Assembly (NCBI GenBank): GCA_937877575.1
Contig: CALFIZ010000130.1
Coordinates: 1-13,485, forward strand
Direction: 5' to 3'
Length of the DNA: 13,485 nt
Source of the DNA: an uncultured Marinilabiliales bacterium
GTDB lineage: Bacteria > Bacteroidota > Bacteroidia > Bacteroidales > BM520
Below are positions 1 to 8,326 of this stretch, one piece after another. The position numbers and the translations under genes were made by a program. The stretch's first letter is position 1. Each line of letters opens with the position of its first letter. Below the pieces are notes generated by a model. It did not search any database. It was given only the letters and a program-made list of their open reading frames with translations, and was not told the DNA's origin.

Positions 1-1048
1 CTTCTATGACACCTGCATCGATAAGACGCTTACGATAAGGCTGAAGTGCGGGGCCATTCTTTCCCAAGGCGTTCTGCAACTTTTCAGTGGTTGCTGTTTC
101 ACCGCAGTGTGCAACCGCCTTCAAGAATTTCACATCATTATCGCTAAGCGGAGCCAAGATTGGTTTGAACACGTTGTCTTCCATATCCCCCATTGCCGAC
201 CTTTCAGCCTTGTCCATAATCATATCGGTTACCTCACCACCCTCTGGGGTATATTGGATTACATAGTAACCAATCAGTTGCATAAGATAGGGAAAACCTT
301 GTGTCGCCAATGCCGCACGGTCAAGAATGTCGTCCGATGCCATTATCCCGATCGATTTGAACGCACGTTCATAATAAGCCCGAATCAGGTTGGTTGAAAT
401 CATCCCTAACTCCACTTTGACAGCTCGGTTCAGGAAGGTGAGTACGCTATCGTTGAGCACGCTGGAAACCGCGAATGGAAGTCCCGCCATCGCTATCGCT
501 ATGTTTTTACGGTCGCCAACCAGTTCCTGATAAGAGGCTGCCACCTCGCGCATAGCGGCGGAAGTGCGAACCTCGTCGATAAGAATAAGAGCACCTTTGT
601 CCTTTTCAGCCAGCTTGTCGCAGAGCAGCGACATCTTTGCACGGAAACCATACTGCCGTTCTGCCGCCTCGGAGAAAGTAAGGCCGAACGAAAAGCCAAG
701 CATACCTGCATTCATTCCAGTCAGTTTTCGCTTCTCGTCCTTGAAGTAAGACGAACCGTTCAACTGAAACTGTTCGATGATAGCACTTGGCATGCCTTCA
801 TGGGCTGTCACGCGGGCCACTACATAACCTGCCTTCGAAGCACGGTCGCTAAGTTCAAGCAGCAGAGCGGTCTTACCCATTCCGCGTTGTCCAAGAAAAA
901 GTGTGCAGCGGTTGCGTGAACCGATAGGTTCCCTCAACCCGGCCATAAACTGCTCAATTACTCCATCTCGCCCGATATACTGCTCCGGGCGGTTACCAAA
1001 CGTCGGCTGAAACAGGCCGTGAATGCCCTCTTGGTTGCTCTTCTTCAT
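1..1048 (-). CDS. Orc1/Cdc6-like AAA family ATP-binding protein (3' end cut by window edge)
   Basis: An open frame runs from ATG at 1048 down to base 2 with no stop, giving 349 codons of a longer protein. I translated it by hand. The N-terminus reads LFQPTFGNRPEQYIGRD, an entry motif of AAA_16/Orc1-Cdc6-like ATPases. A Walker A loop GQRGMGKT follows (about residues 53-60, Lys59), then a Walker B LILIDEV (Asp158, Glu159) and a probable sensor-1 strand ending in AGLP. The visible C-terminal part, from about residue 300, looks like a winged helix (LSDNDVKFLKAVAHCGE and onward). The start is fixed by an in-frame TAA shortly upstream and by AAGGA just before the ATG. Members of this family are cytoplasmic ATPases, often of unknown biological role; DNA binding is suggested only by the winged helix. 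It is transcribed divergently from the fucosidase gene. Archaeal-type ATPases of other subfamilies are the alternative. Confidence 0.85.
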   Translation of the reverse strand, partial: MKKSNQEGIHGLFQPTFGNRPEQYIGRDGVIEQFMAGLREPIGSRNRCTLFLGQRGMGKTALLLELSDRASKAGYVVARVTAHEGMPSAIIEQFQLNGSSYFKDEKRKLTGMNAGMLGFSFGLTFSEAAERQYGFRAKMSLLCDKLAEKDKGALILIDEVRTSAAMREVAASYQELVGDRKNIAIAMAGLPFAVSSVLNDSVLTFLNRAVKVELGMISTNLIRAYYERAFKSIGIMASDDILDRAALATQGFPYLMQLIGYYVIQYTPEGGEVTDMIMDKAERSAMGDMEDNVFKPILAPLSDNDVKFLKAVAHCGETATTEKLQNALGKNGPALQPYRKRLIDAGVIE

Positions 1049-1060
1049 TTCCTTTACTTT

Positions 1061-1100
1061 CTTTTATTCTCTTTTATTCTTCTTTATTCTCTTTTATTCT
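1061..1100. repeat. 10-bp tandem repeat in the ATPase gene leader
   Basis: Four head-to-tail 10-bp units are visible. CTTTTATTCT occurs at 1061-1070, 1071-1080 and 1091-1100, and a two-mismatch copy TCTTTATTCT lies at 1081-1090. A more degenerate copy (CCTTTACTTT) lies at 1051-1060, directly beside the start codon. On the minus strand this is a purine-rich AGAATAAAAG array. It lies between the predicted ATPase promoter (1111-1118) and its ATG, so it would form almost the whole 5' leader. Unit number could change by slippage, but no variation can be seen from one sequence. Confidence 0.85.
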
Positions 1101-1110
1101 TTTATGGATG

Positions 1111-1118
1111 CAAAAGTA
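1111..1118 (-). promoter_or_regulatory. Bacteroidota -7 element for the ATPase gene
   Basis: On the minus strand this reads TACTTTTG, an exact match to TAnnTTTG, 62 bases before the ATPase start codon. No good -33 element at the usual spacing is seen; the nearest TTG (1134-1136) is about 15 bases away. Confidence 0.5.
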
Positions 1119-1251
1119 CAATTTTTTCGTTATCAAGAAAGGGTTTTGAGAAAAAAAGTTAGTTCTGAGAAGAAGAAAGCACATTTTAATCTGTATCGGG
1201 GCTTTTGTGGCAATATTTTTCGGGAACCGGGATCCGACTTGGTTTTTGTGG

Positions 1252-1259
1252 TATATTTG
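1252..1259 (+). promoter_or_regulatory. Bacteroidota -7 element for the fucosidase gene
   Basis: TATATTTG, followed by C, matches TAnnTTTG and lies 23 bases before the chosen ATG at 1283. It argues against the longer in-frame start at 1205, which would lie upstream of transcription initiation. A clear -33 element is not visible. Confidence 0.6.
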
Positions 1260-1282
1260 CAAAAAATTTAACTGATTACATT

Positions 1283-2698
1283 ATGAAAAAATCATTGACG
1301 GTATTTTTAATCCTATTTGCAACATTCACAAATTACGCGCAGAACGCTAAACCGGCGGAACAACTGCCGGAAACCGACCCTATAATCCTCAACCGTATCA
1401 GTGAATGGCAGGACCTCAAGTTCGGCTTTATGATGCACTGGGGCATATATTCACAATGGGGTGTTGTGGAATCATGGTCGATATGCAACGAACCCTGGAT
1501 TGACCGCGGCGGCGTTCCATACAACAAATATGTTGCTGACTATCAGGCATTAAACAAAACATTCAACCCTACCGGCTTCGATGCTGAACAGATTGCCGAA
1601 TTGGCCGGGGAAGCCGGCATGAAATACGTGGTCTTCACCACCAAACACCACGACGGTTTCTGCATGTATGATACAAAATATACCGACTACTCCGTCACCG
1701 GCTCGAGTTGTCCGTATTCAAAACATGAAAATCCCGACATAACTGCCGACATAGTCAACGCATTCAGAAACAAGGGTTTTTGGACAGGGCTGTATTTCTC
1801 AAAACCCGACTGGCACTGTCCCGACTATTGGGCGCCCGAATGGGCCACTCCCGACAGAAACGTCAACTACGACCCGACGACCTATCCGGAGCGCTGGCAG
1901 AAATACTGCGATTTCACCTACAACCAAATCCATGAGCTGACACACAACTACGGTGACATCGACATCCTGTGGCTTGACGGCGGCTGGATACGCCCCGAAT
2001 GGAGCATCGACGATGAAACCCGCGAATGGCTCGGATGCCGGCAGTGGGTTCAGGACATTGACATGCCGAAGGTTGCAGCCATGGCACGCGACAACAACCC
2101 TGACCTGATAATCGTTGACCGCTCTGTCCACGGCAGATACGAAAACTATCAGACACCTGAACAGGCTATTCCCGACACCCTTCTCCCTTATCCTTGGGAA
2201 ACCTGCATGTCGATGGGCGATTCATGGTCATATAGCGACAATGATGTTTACAAATCAACCAACAAATTGATTCACAACCTTATAGACATTGTGGCAAAAG
2301 GCGGAAACTATCTTCTGAATGTCGGTCCGGGACCTGACGGCAGACTGCACCCGACAGCCGTTCAGCGTTTGCACGACATCGGCAAATGGATGAAAGCCAA
2401 CGGACAGGCTATCTATTCCACCCGTCCCCTCTACCCTTACTGCGACGGCAAGGTACGCTTCACTCAGAGCAGGGACGGTCACGTCTATGCCATTTATCTC
2501 CTCGATGAAGGCGAAACTCTACCGGAACATTTCGATTTCAAATGCAGCAGCAACCTGAAAAACGGGTCGATAAAGGTGATGGGCGCCTCAGCAAAGGCAA
2601 CAATAAAAAAGACCGGTGACACCTACAGGATAACGGTTCCCACAAAACTGCGCAAGAATCCACCCTGCGAAAACGCTATTGTTTTTATCTGCAAATAA
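1283..2698 (+). CDS. GH29 alpha-L-fucosidase, secreted
   Basis: A 471-residue protein with a signal peptide (MKKSLTVFLILFATF..., predicted to end near NYAQ) that directs it to the periplasm or cell surface. The rest matches glycoside hydrolase family 29, which releases alpha-L-fucose by a retaining mechanism. Family features include FGFMMHWGIYSQWG at about residues 48-61, KHHDGF (His122-His123-Asp124), WLDGGW with the probable nucleophile Asp232, and the late barrel signature NVGPGPDGRLHP. The general acid/base varies in position in GH29 and I cannot assign it. The length fits a catalytic barrel plus a short C-terminal beta domain, with no extra carbohydrate-binding module. ATG 1283 is chosen over the in-frame ATG at 1205 because only 1283 begins a signal peptide and lies downstream of the promoter. 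Likely substrates are fucosylated host glycans or plant glycans; linkage cannot be told. Confidence 0.93.
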   Translation: MKKSLTVFLILFATFTNYAQNAKPAEQLPETDPIILNRISEWQDLKFGFMMHWGIYSQWGVVESWSICNEPWIDRGGVPYNKYVADYQALNKTFNPTGFDAEQIAELAGEAGMKYVVFTTKHHDGFCMYDTKYTDYSVTGSSCPYSKHENPDITADIVNAFRNKGFWTGLYFSKPDWHCPDYWAPEWATPDRNVNYDPTTYPERWQKYCDFTYNQIHELTHNYGDIDILWLDGGWIRPEWSIDDETREWLGCRQWVQDIDMPKVAAMARDNNPDLIIVDRSVHGRYENYQTPEQAIPDTLLPYPWETCMSMGDSWSYSDNDVYKSTNKLIHNLIDIVAKGGNYLLNVGPGPDGRLHPTAVQRLHDIGKWMKANGQAIYSTRPLYPYCDGKVRFTQSRDGHVYAIYLLDEGETLPEHFDFKCSSNLKNGSIKVMGASAKATIKKTGDTYRITVPTKLRKNPPCENAIVFICK

Positions 2699-2827
2699 AC
2701 GCATAGCCGCACCCACCTGACGGGCACCCGGCAGCACCACTCGCTCCCCCGGCGGTTTTCAAACCGGCTGCAACTTTCCAATTCAATTATGATGGCAGCA
2801 CGGGCGACAAGAATCTCTTCATGTTCA
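2699..2827. other. Convergent intergenic gap between GH29 and C10 genes
   Basis: This GC-rich gap separates two converging genes. It holds two small imperfect hairpins: CTG/CGG against CCG/CAG at 2717-2734, and CGGTT/AACCG at 2753-2766. Neither has a T-tract on either side, so I do not call them terminators. Nothing else is recognisable. Confidence 0.4.
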
Positions 2828-5659
2828 TTAATGTGTCACCACGATTTCCTTTGTGATGGCACATCCATCTTTCAATTTCATCCGAAGAATGTAAACACCG
2901 GCCTTAAGGCTGCTTACATTCAACTCCTTATATCCAGAAAGATTCCTTTCACTGAACATAATCTGTCCGGATGGGTCAGAAACGGTCAGGCTGACCATAT
3001 TCCTGCAGTCTATCCTTAGAACATCATTCACAGGGTTAGGGTACACCTTAACGGCGTTATCTTCGCTGTCATCAATTCCTTCATTCAAAACAAATGAAGC
3101 GTATATGGTATGACTTGTGGTAACATTGTTGAAAGTATAAGCAGATACAGCACCTACGCTGACATTATCTACCAGCACGTCACCTATGAGATAGCCTTTA
3201 TTGGCTGAAATGGTAAACTTTTGACTGCCACCGTCAGTAACCTTCACCAAACCCGAAGGAGAAATTGAGCCGTTTGAACTGCACGAAGCGGATATGCTGT
3301 GTCTGGATGAGTCGTGTGTGGCTCTTGACACATTGATACTCAGCAGATACGTACCTACACCACCGTCATTGTAAGACGACACTCTGAAATATACGGTACC
3401 GCCATTTTCTTTGAGAATACTTCCAGGCATCTCATCATCAACGGCATCAGACCATGTGGAACCGTTATCGGTTGAATATGAGAACAATGCATCAACGGTA
3501 TATGAGCCGCTGCCGCTATTATACGAGTCATACAGACGCGGAACAACAGAATAATCGTATCCTGAAGGCAAAGTTATCTTATAATAGTCAATATCGCTTG
3601 AATTATGGAGATTGGAACCTGCAGTTGAAGCCGTTGCGCTGTTGTTTGAGAACGACAGTGGCAGATTGGAAGCAGTGGCGACAGTGTTGTTGGATTCGTA
3701 TGAATCGGGAGTGTAAGGCGCTGCTTCAACGATAACATAAACAGGATTCGACTTATAACGGCTTCCAGCATAATACCAGACTGAAGAGTTGGGGTACATG
3801 TAAGCAAGTTCCAGAAGATAAGTGCCCGGCTCTACGGTTATATTGCCTGTAAAATTCACGCCATTGGTGTAATGATAGCCGTATGGAAGTCCGTTCAAAA
3901 CTTCAACAACACCCACATTCTGAGCCCAGCCGCCGCCCGGGACTGACAGGCTGACACGTACATATCCGTAGAAAGTTTCACTCTCATAATTCAGAAAATC
4001 AACATTTATAGTGGCTGATTTGCCCTGAATAAGCGAACCGCTATTGGTGGTTACGGTGAAATCGGAATAAGTCTCGATTCCGGCATAATAATATATTTCA
4101 AACTGTACAAGGTTGGTATAGTTGCCTCCGTTAATCTGTGACCATGTGTTGTCAACGGAAGGGGCACTGAAAATGGCAAGATAATATTCACCCGGTACAA
4201 AAATTGTTGAACCTGAAATGCTGAAGGTATATGTGTTATAGTAACCGCTTGGCAAGGAATAGTTGCCATATTCTATGAAATCTACAAAAGCGCCGTCCTC
4301 ATTGAAGACAGCTGCACCGAAATATCCGGTATAGTCCGATTCCCCGTAATTGGCAATGGATACCGTAGCGCTTATTTCGTCACCGAACCATATTTCCGTA
4401 TCCGACATGTGGATGCTGGAATAAAGACGCAAGTCTTCATCTTCGGAAGAGCCGCCACCGCCGCCACCGCCGCTACCGTCACCGGGTACGACACCTATGA
4501 TGGCCTGCTGTCCGTAGGTGAATGACATGGTGCCCGGATTCAGATTGGTAAGTGCGAAATAACCATCATAATTGCCGCTCCAGCCCCAGTTGAAGTGGAA
4601 GTAGTCATTGGAATTGTATCCGTCGCAAACGAAACAGTGCCCGCCGTCATTTCCGTAACCGCCATAAATGATTGGATGTGATTCGTCAAGGTCGGATTTC
4701 AAAAGATTTATCCACCCTGAATTGGAATAATATGACTTCTGTTCACCGTGTAATGATGATGAATATCCGAAATATGACTTCAAAGCCGATTCGGCGCAGG
4801 CATTGTTGCCGGATTCAATGATATAAGCACCGCTGCCGCTGCCGCTGTAATCCATTTCAACACCGACACCACACTGATACATCAGAGTTCCTATTGCCTG
4901 TTTCTGAGCCGTTGAACTGGAACCGGTAAGTGAATTGGGCATGTTATTCCAGTCGTATGTCGTCTGAGCGAAACTCGCCGACAAAGTGCCGTAACTCGAA
5001 TGATTGTATGAATGGAATCCGGTACCATGTTCAGGATATTCCCAGAAATTCATCACCTGTGCCATGGCACATGCCACACAGCCGGCATAGACGTGACCGC
5101 CTGGACCTGAATAGTCAGTCGGACACATGCAGTTGTAGTAATAATCCTGATTCCATTTTGTCTCCAAAAGGGCACTTACCGCCTTTGTCGAAGCAGGTTC
5201 TCTCACATCATTTGTACGATACTGTCTCCACTGGTCCGCAATAACCTCATCAGCAGACAGATTGTTCTCAACAACAAATGCTATCTGCTTTTTGTAGTTG
5301 TCCATCCATTTTCTGAAATTGACAGGCATATCCTTGGAATTGAAAGACCCTTTTTCGGAATATCCCAAAATCGGCGTGACATTATCGTCACCGGCAACAT
5401 AAACGATACCGCCACCATTGACTTCAACCACGTATATGGCAGGAAAATGCTGCCCATTGAGGACAGTCATGCCAAATGTGTAACACACGCTGAAATCAGA
5501 AATATCCTTTGACGGGTATAATGAATTCCAAAATGACGATGCAACCGTTGCCGCATCATTTTGTTCAACCTGTTTGCCAAAGCCCATGAAACTAAACATC
5601 ATCAGAATGACAAGCAGAAAATTCCTGTTTGCTGATTTAAAATTTGTAGTTTTTTTCAT
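2828..5659 (-). CDS. C10 family (streptopain-like) cysteine protease with T9SS C-terminal sorting domain
   Basis: A 943-residue exported protease. Order of parts: signal peptide (about 1-28); propeptide of the Spi/inhibitor I69 type (about 30-145); C10 catalytic domain (about 150-395); Gly-rich hinge GDGSGGGGGGGSSEDED (about 391-407); two CARDB-like beta-sandwiches (about 405-625); a PPC-like domain opening with DSYESNNTVATA (about 635-765); an InlB-like/bacterial-repeat domain (about 770-860); and a Por secretion tail (about 868-943, VYPNPVND ... GVYILRMKL). The catalytic Cys is Cys194 in AGCVACAMAQ and the His is His341 in GGHCFVCDGY, followed by FHFNWGWSG. Their spacing of 147 residues is close to the 148 in streptococcal SpeB (Cys192/His340). 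The start at 5659 begins the signal peptide; an in-frame ATG at 5737 lies upstream of the promoter. The tail predicts export by T9SS and surface attachment or release. Family members cleave host proteins; the target here is unknown. Confidence 0.92.
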   Translation of the reverse strand: MKKTTNFKSANRNFLLVILMMFSFMGFGKQVEQNDAATVASSFWNSLYPSKDISDFSVCYTFGMTVLNGQHFPAIYVVEVNGGGIVYVAGDDNVTPILGYSEKGSFNSKDMPVNFRKWMDNYKKQIAFVVENNLSADEVIADQWRQYRTNDVREPASTKAVSALLETKWNQDYYYNCMCPTDYSGPGGHVYAGCVACAMAQVMNFWEYPEHGTGFHSYNHSSYGTLSASFAQTTYDWNNMPNSLTGSSSTAQKQAIGTLMYQCGVGVEMDYSGSGSGAYIIESGNNACAESALKSYFGYSSSLHGEQKSYYSNSGWINLLKSDLDESHPIIYGGYGNDGGHCFVCDGYNSNDYFHFNWGWSGNYDGYFALTNLNPGTMSFTYGQQAIIGVVPGDGSGGGGGGGSSEDEDLRLYSSIHMSDTEIWFGDEISATVSIANYGESDYTGYFGAAVFNEDGAFVDFIEYGNYSLPSGYYNTYTFSISGSTIFVPGEYYLAIFSAPSVDNTWSQINGGNYTNLVQFEIYYYAGIETYSDFTVTTNSGSLIQGKSATINVDFLNYESETFYGYVRVSLSVPGGGWAQNVGVVEVLNGLPYGYHYTNGVNFTGNITVEPGTYLLELAYMYPNSSVWYYAGSRYKSNPVYVIVEAAPYTPDSYESNNTVATASNLPLSFSNNSATASTAGSNLHNSSDIDYYKITLPSGYDYSVVPRLYDSYNSGSGSYTVDALFSYSTDNGSTWSDAVDDEMPGSILKENGGTVYFRVSSYNDGGVGTYLLSINVSRATHDSSRHSISASCSSNGSISPSGLVKVTDGGSQKFTISANKGYLIGDVLVDNVSVGAVSAYTFNNVTTSHTIYASFVLNEGIDDSEDNAVKVYPNPVNDVLRIDCRNMVSLTVSDPSGQIMFSERNLSGYKELNVSSLKAGVYILRMKLKDGCAITKEIVVTH

Positions 5660-5716
5660 ATTTTGTTTTTTTTGGTTAGTCAGAATGTTGCGGACATGAT
5701 TATTTGTTATGAATCG

Positions 5717-5724
5717 CAAAGTTA
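5717..5724 (-). promoter_or_regulatory. Bacteroidota -7 element for the C10 protease gene
   Basis: The minus strand reads TAACTTTG, followed by C, matching TAnnTTTG. It lies 57 bases before the ATG at 5659, leaving a leader of roughly 50 nucleotides. A matching -33 element is not evident. Confidence 0.5.
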
Positions 5725-5778
5725 ACAATTTTTTCATTTAACTTCCGCAGACCTTCTACACATTAATAATAATTAACA

Positions 5779-5808
5779 TTTGATAACCGTGTATTAATAC
5801 GATATTTG
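5779..5808 (+). promoter_or_regulatory. Promoter of the outer-membrane receptor gene
   Basis: TTTG at 5779-5782 is followed after 18 bases by GATATTTG at 5801-5808, which matches TAnnTTTG in seven of eight positions. Spacing is close to the Bacteroidota -33/-7 arrangement, and the ATG at 5844 lies 35 bases downstream. It is divergent from the protease promoter in the same 184-bp gap. Confidence 0.5.
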
Positions 5809-5843
5809 CAATTTGGTAAAAATCAAACATATCCTTTAATAAT

Positions 5844-8315
5844 ATGAGACATTTTCAGACTTTTCATACGACATTGATTATATCTGTTTTTCTGCTTTTA
5901 ACGTGTACTCTCCAAGCTGCTCCTACTGGGTCGGTCAAAGGCAAAGTCTTCAACAAGAAGACCAACGCTCCGGTTGATTACGTAAACATAAGCATCAGCA
6001 AGGCTGGAGACAAGGCTTTCGTCACAGGCACCATATCCGATCAGGAGGGGTTTTTCATGGTGAACAATCTTCCGGTCGGCAAATATATCGCAACAGTGTC
6101 TTTTGTAGGGTTCAAGACATCAGAGACTCCTTTTGAAATAAAAAGCAGCGGGCAGGAGGTGAATTTGGGCAGAATATTTCTTGAGGAGAACTCCGAGCTG
6201 CTTGACGCGGTTCATGTCACATCAACCACAACGCAAATGCAGTTCGAGGTTGACAAGAAAGTCTTCAATGTTGACCAGAACATAGCATCCACGGGCGGTT
6301 CGGCAAGTGATATCCTTGACAACATTCCGTCGGTTGAAGTTGACAACGAAGGTGAGATTTCACTGCGCGGGAGTACCGATGTCACCATTTGGATTAACGG
6401 CAAGGCATCAGGTCTGACATCCGACAACAGGGCGGCCATTCTCGAACAGCTTCCTGCTGAAACCATCGAGAAAATCGAAGTCATCACCAACCCTTCTGCA
6501 AAATACAGTCCTGAAGGCACTACCGGCATCATCAACATAGTGCTTAAGAAAGACCGTTCACTCGGCTATTACGGCAGCGTACAGGCCGGTGTAAACACAC
6601 AGGGAGGCTACGATGCAAGCGCCAATGTCAACTTGAATGCCGGGAAATTCGACACATACATAGGATTCGGTTACCGCCGCCGTGCTCACGTCGGAGGCAA
6701 CACATCCCTGAGAACCAACAGCGACGGCACGTATCTCAACAAATATGCGGCAAGCCGCAACACCGGCAACAACTTCTTCGGAAGAGGCGGTGTCACATAC
6801 CATGCAACCGACAAAGACGACATTTATCTCTCCGCCTTCGGCATGTTCGGCAACAACAGCAGTCTCGATACCAGCTATTACCTCACCGATGCGATGGCAT
6901 ACAGCACAAGCCACAGGGAATCAAGAAGTTCATCCAAGGATATGGGCGGTAACGTGGAACTGGGTTACAAACACGAGTTCGGCAAAAACCATAACATTGA
7001 CATATCCGCTTCCTATAACAACTGGAACATGAATAATGTCAGAAGATATTATGAAAATTACTATTTCGATGATTCCATAGCTGCTACTTTCCAGAGGCAG
7101 GAAAGCAACATAAGTCCCAATCACTGGAATTTCCAGGCCGACTACACCAATGCGTTCAACGACAAATTCAGACTCGAAGCCGGTTACAAAGGCACCATAG
7201 AACGCGAGGACAGTCCTGTCAAAGCATACTCCGGAGCCAATGAGGAGGAAGCAGTCATCGCCGACAAACTCTGGAACGAATTCATCTATAACCGTGACAT
7301 TCATGCCTTATATGCCACATTCACAGGTAAAATCAACAATTTCGGGTTTCAGGTGGGACTGAGAGGCGAAAACACAAAAGTCAGCACAAAATCACTTGCC
7401 TACGGACAGTCAGCCGATGATGTTGAAGCATATAACACTTCTAGTTTCGACCTGTTCCCAAGTGCGTTTCTCACCTACCAGCTACCGAATCAGAACGAAC
7501 TCCAGCTCAACTATTCACGCCGTATTTCACGTCCGTTCGGCGGTCAGCTCAACTCCTTCGTGGATATCAGCGACCCGCTAAACATTTCCTACGGCAATCC
7601 TGACCTTGAGCCATCGTATTCAAACTCCTTCGAATTGAACTATATGAAGACCTGGCTCAGCCACATGCTCTCTGTATCAGCATATTACAGGACCACTGAC
7701 GGAGTGAGGGAACGCATCAAATTCCTTGACGGCAACGTGATGAATTCCACATGGGAAAATGTCGCACACAACCGTTCAGCCGGTACTGAAATCGTTGTGA
7801 AAAACAGTTTCTCCAAAGTCTTTGACATCACCACGACTGTCAATTTGTTCTACTACGAACTCGACAGTTTCAGCTACTATATTCCGAAAATAAACCAATA
7901 TGTTACTGGTGACGCCGAAAGCGACTTCTCTTGGAATATCCGCATGATAGCCAATCTCAACATCCCAAAAATCGTTTCCGTACAGCTTACAGGCAGATAC
8001 AATGCCAAAAGAGTCGTTGCCCAAGGCTACCGCGCTCCAAACTATTCGCTTGACTTAGGTGTGAGAAAGACTGTCGGCAAGTTCAGTTTTGCACTGACGG
8101 GAAGGGATATTCTCAACTCCCGCAAATTCCACACTGTAACCGAAGGCACCGGCTTCATACAGGACAACACGGGCTGGCGTGGCGGCTGGATGGTGGGACT
8201 TACCGTAACGTATGGTTTCGGCAATATGAAAGGCAACAGGAACAACCGCAACAACAGGAACAACTCCGATAACATGCAGAGCGGCTACGAGGATACCTCC
8301 ACTATGGAGGATTAA
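5844..8315 (+). CDS. TonB-dependent-receptor-like outer-membrane beta-barrel protein
   Basis: An 823-residue protein with a signal peptide ending near LQAA (residue about 25). A CarboxypepD_reg-like beta-sandwich follows (about 29-115, GSVKGKVFNKKTNAPVDYVN), then a plug domain (about 130-235) with DILDNIPSVEVD, ISLRGSTDVTIWINGK, and EKIEVITNPSAKYSPEGTTG. The remainder is alternating aromatic/polar strands of a barrel of the OMP_b-brl_3 type, ending in GLTVTYGFG. After the last strand comes an unusual hydrophilic tail of about 28 residues with NRNNRNNRNN repeats (bases about 8231-8270). The family includes energised importers of the outer membrane; the ligand cannot be read from the sequence. 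No SusD-like lipoprotein gene is adjacent, so this is not a SusC/D pair. The neighbours are a secreted protease and a secreted glycosidase, so uptake of a peptide or glycan product is possible but unproven. The gene converges on the GH3 gene with an 11-bp gap. Confidence 0.88.
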   Translation: MRHFQTFHTTLIISVFLLLTCTLQAAPTGSVKGKVFNKKTNAPVDYVNISISKAGDKAFVTGTISDQEGFFMVNNLPVGKYIATVSFVGFKTSETPFEIKSSGQEVNLGRIFLEENSELLDAVHVTSTTTQMQFEVDKKVFNVDQNIASTGGSASDILDNIPSVEVDNEGEISLRGSTDVTIWINGKASGLTSDNRAAILEQLPAETIEKIEVITNPSAKYSPEGTTGIINIVLKKDRSLGYYGSVQAGVNTQGGYDASANVNLNAGKFDTYIGFGYRRRAHVGGNTSLRTNSDGTYLNKYAASRNTGNNFFGRGGVTYHATDKDDIYLSAFGMFGNNSSLDTSYYLTDAMAYSTSHRESRSSSKDMGGNVELGYKHEFGKNHNIDISASYNNWNMNNVRRYYENYYFDDSIAATFQRQESNISPNHWNFQADYTNAFNDKFRLEAGYKGTIEREDSPVKAYSGANEEEAVIADKLWNEFIYNRDIHALYATFTGKINNFGFQVGLRGENTKVSTKSLAYGQSADDVEAYNTSSFDLFPSAFLTYQLPNQNELQLNYSRRISRPFGGQLNSFVDISDPLNISYGNPDLEPSYSNSFELNYMKTWLSHMLSVSAYYRTTDGVRERIKFLDGNVMNSTWENVAHNRSAGTEIVVKNSFSKVFDITTTVNLFYYELDSFSYYIPKINQYVTGDAESDFSWNIRMIANLNIPKIVSVQLTGRYNAKRVVAQGYRAPNYSLDLGVRKTVGKFSFALTGRDILNSRKFHTVTEGTGFIQDNTGWRGGWMVGLTVTYGFGNMKGNRNNRNNRNNSDNMQSGYEDTSTMED

Positions 8316-8326
8316 TCGGTTCCGGT

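Noticed and set aside
1051..1100. Tandem repeat considered as a CRISPR array
   Set aside because: Units are 10 bp and directly adjacent with no spacers, and no cas genes are present.
1205..1282. In-frame N-terminal extension of the fucosidase, with similar extensions at 5737-5660 (protease) and 10564-10538 (GH3)
   Set aside because: In each case the shorter start begins a proper signal peptide, and the longer start lies upstream of or overlaps a TAnnTTTG promoter element, so the extension would not be transcribed.
1799..2131. Antisense 110-codon ORF inside the fucosidase gene, and similar long shadow frames inside the receptor and GH3 genes
   Set aside because: They lie opposite well-supported genes, have no recognisable motifs or promoters, and are expected in codon-biased sequence.
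2753..2766. Hairpin CGGTT/AACCG considered as the terminator of the fucosidase or protease gene
   Set aside because: The stem is only five pairs and no run of T follows on either strand.
8296..8310. Perfect 6-bp hairpin CCTCCA/TGGAGG at the end of the receptor gene, considered as a terminator for the 11-bp convergent gap
   Set aside because: It lies within the coding sequence, has a 3-base loop and no T-tract on either strand, so terminator function is not supported.
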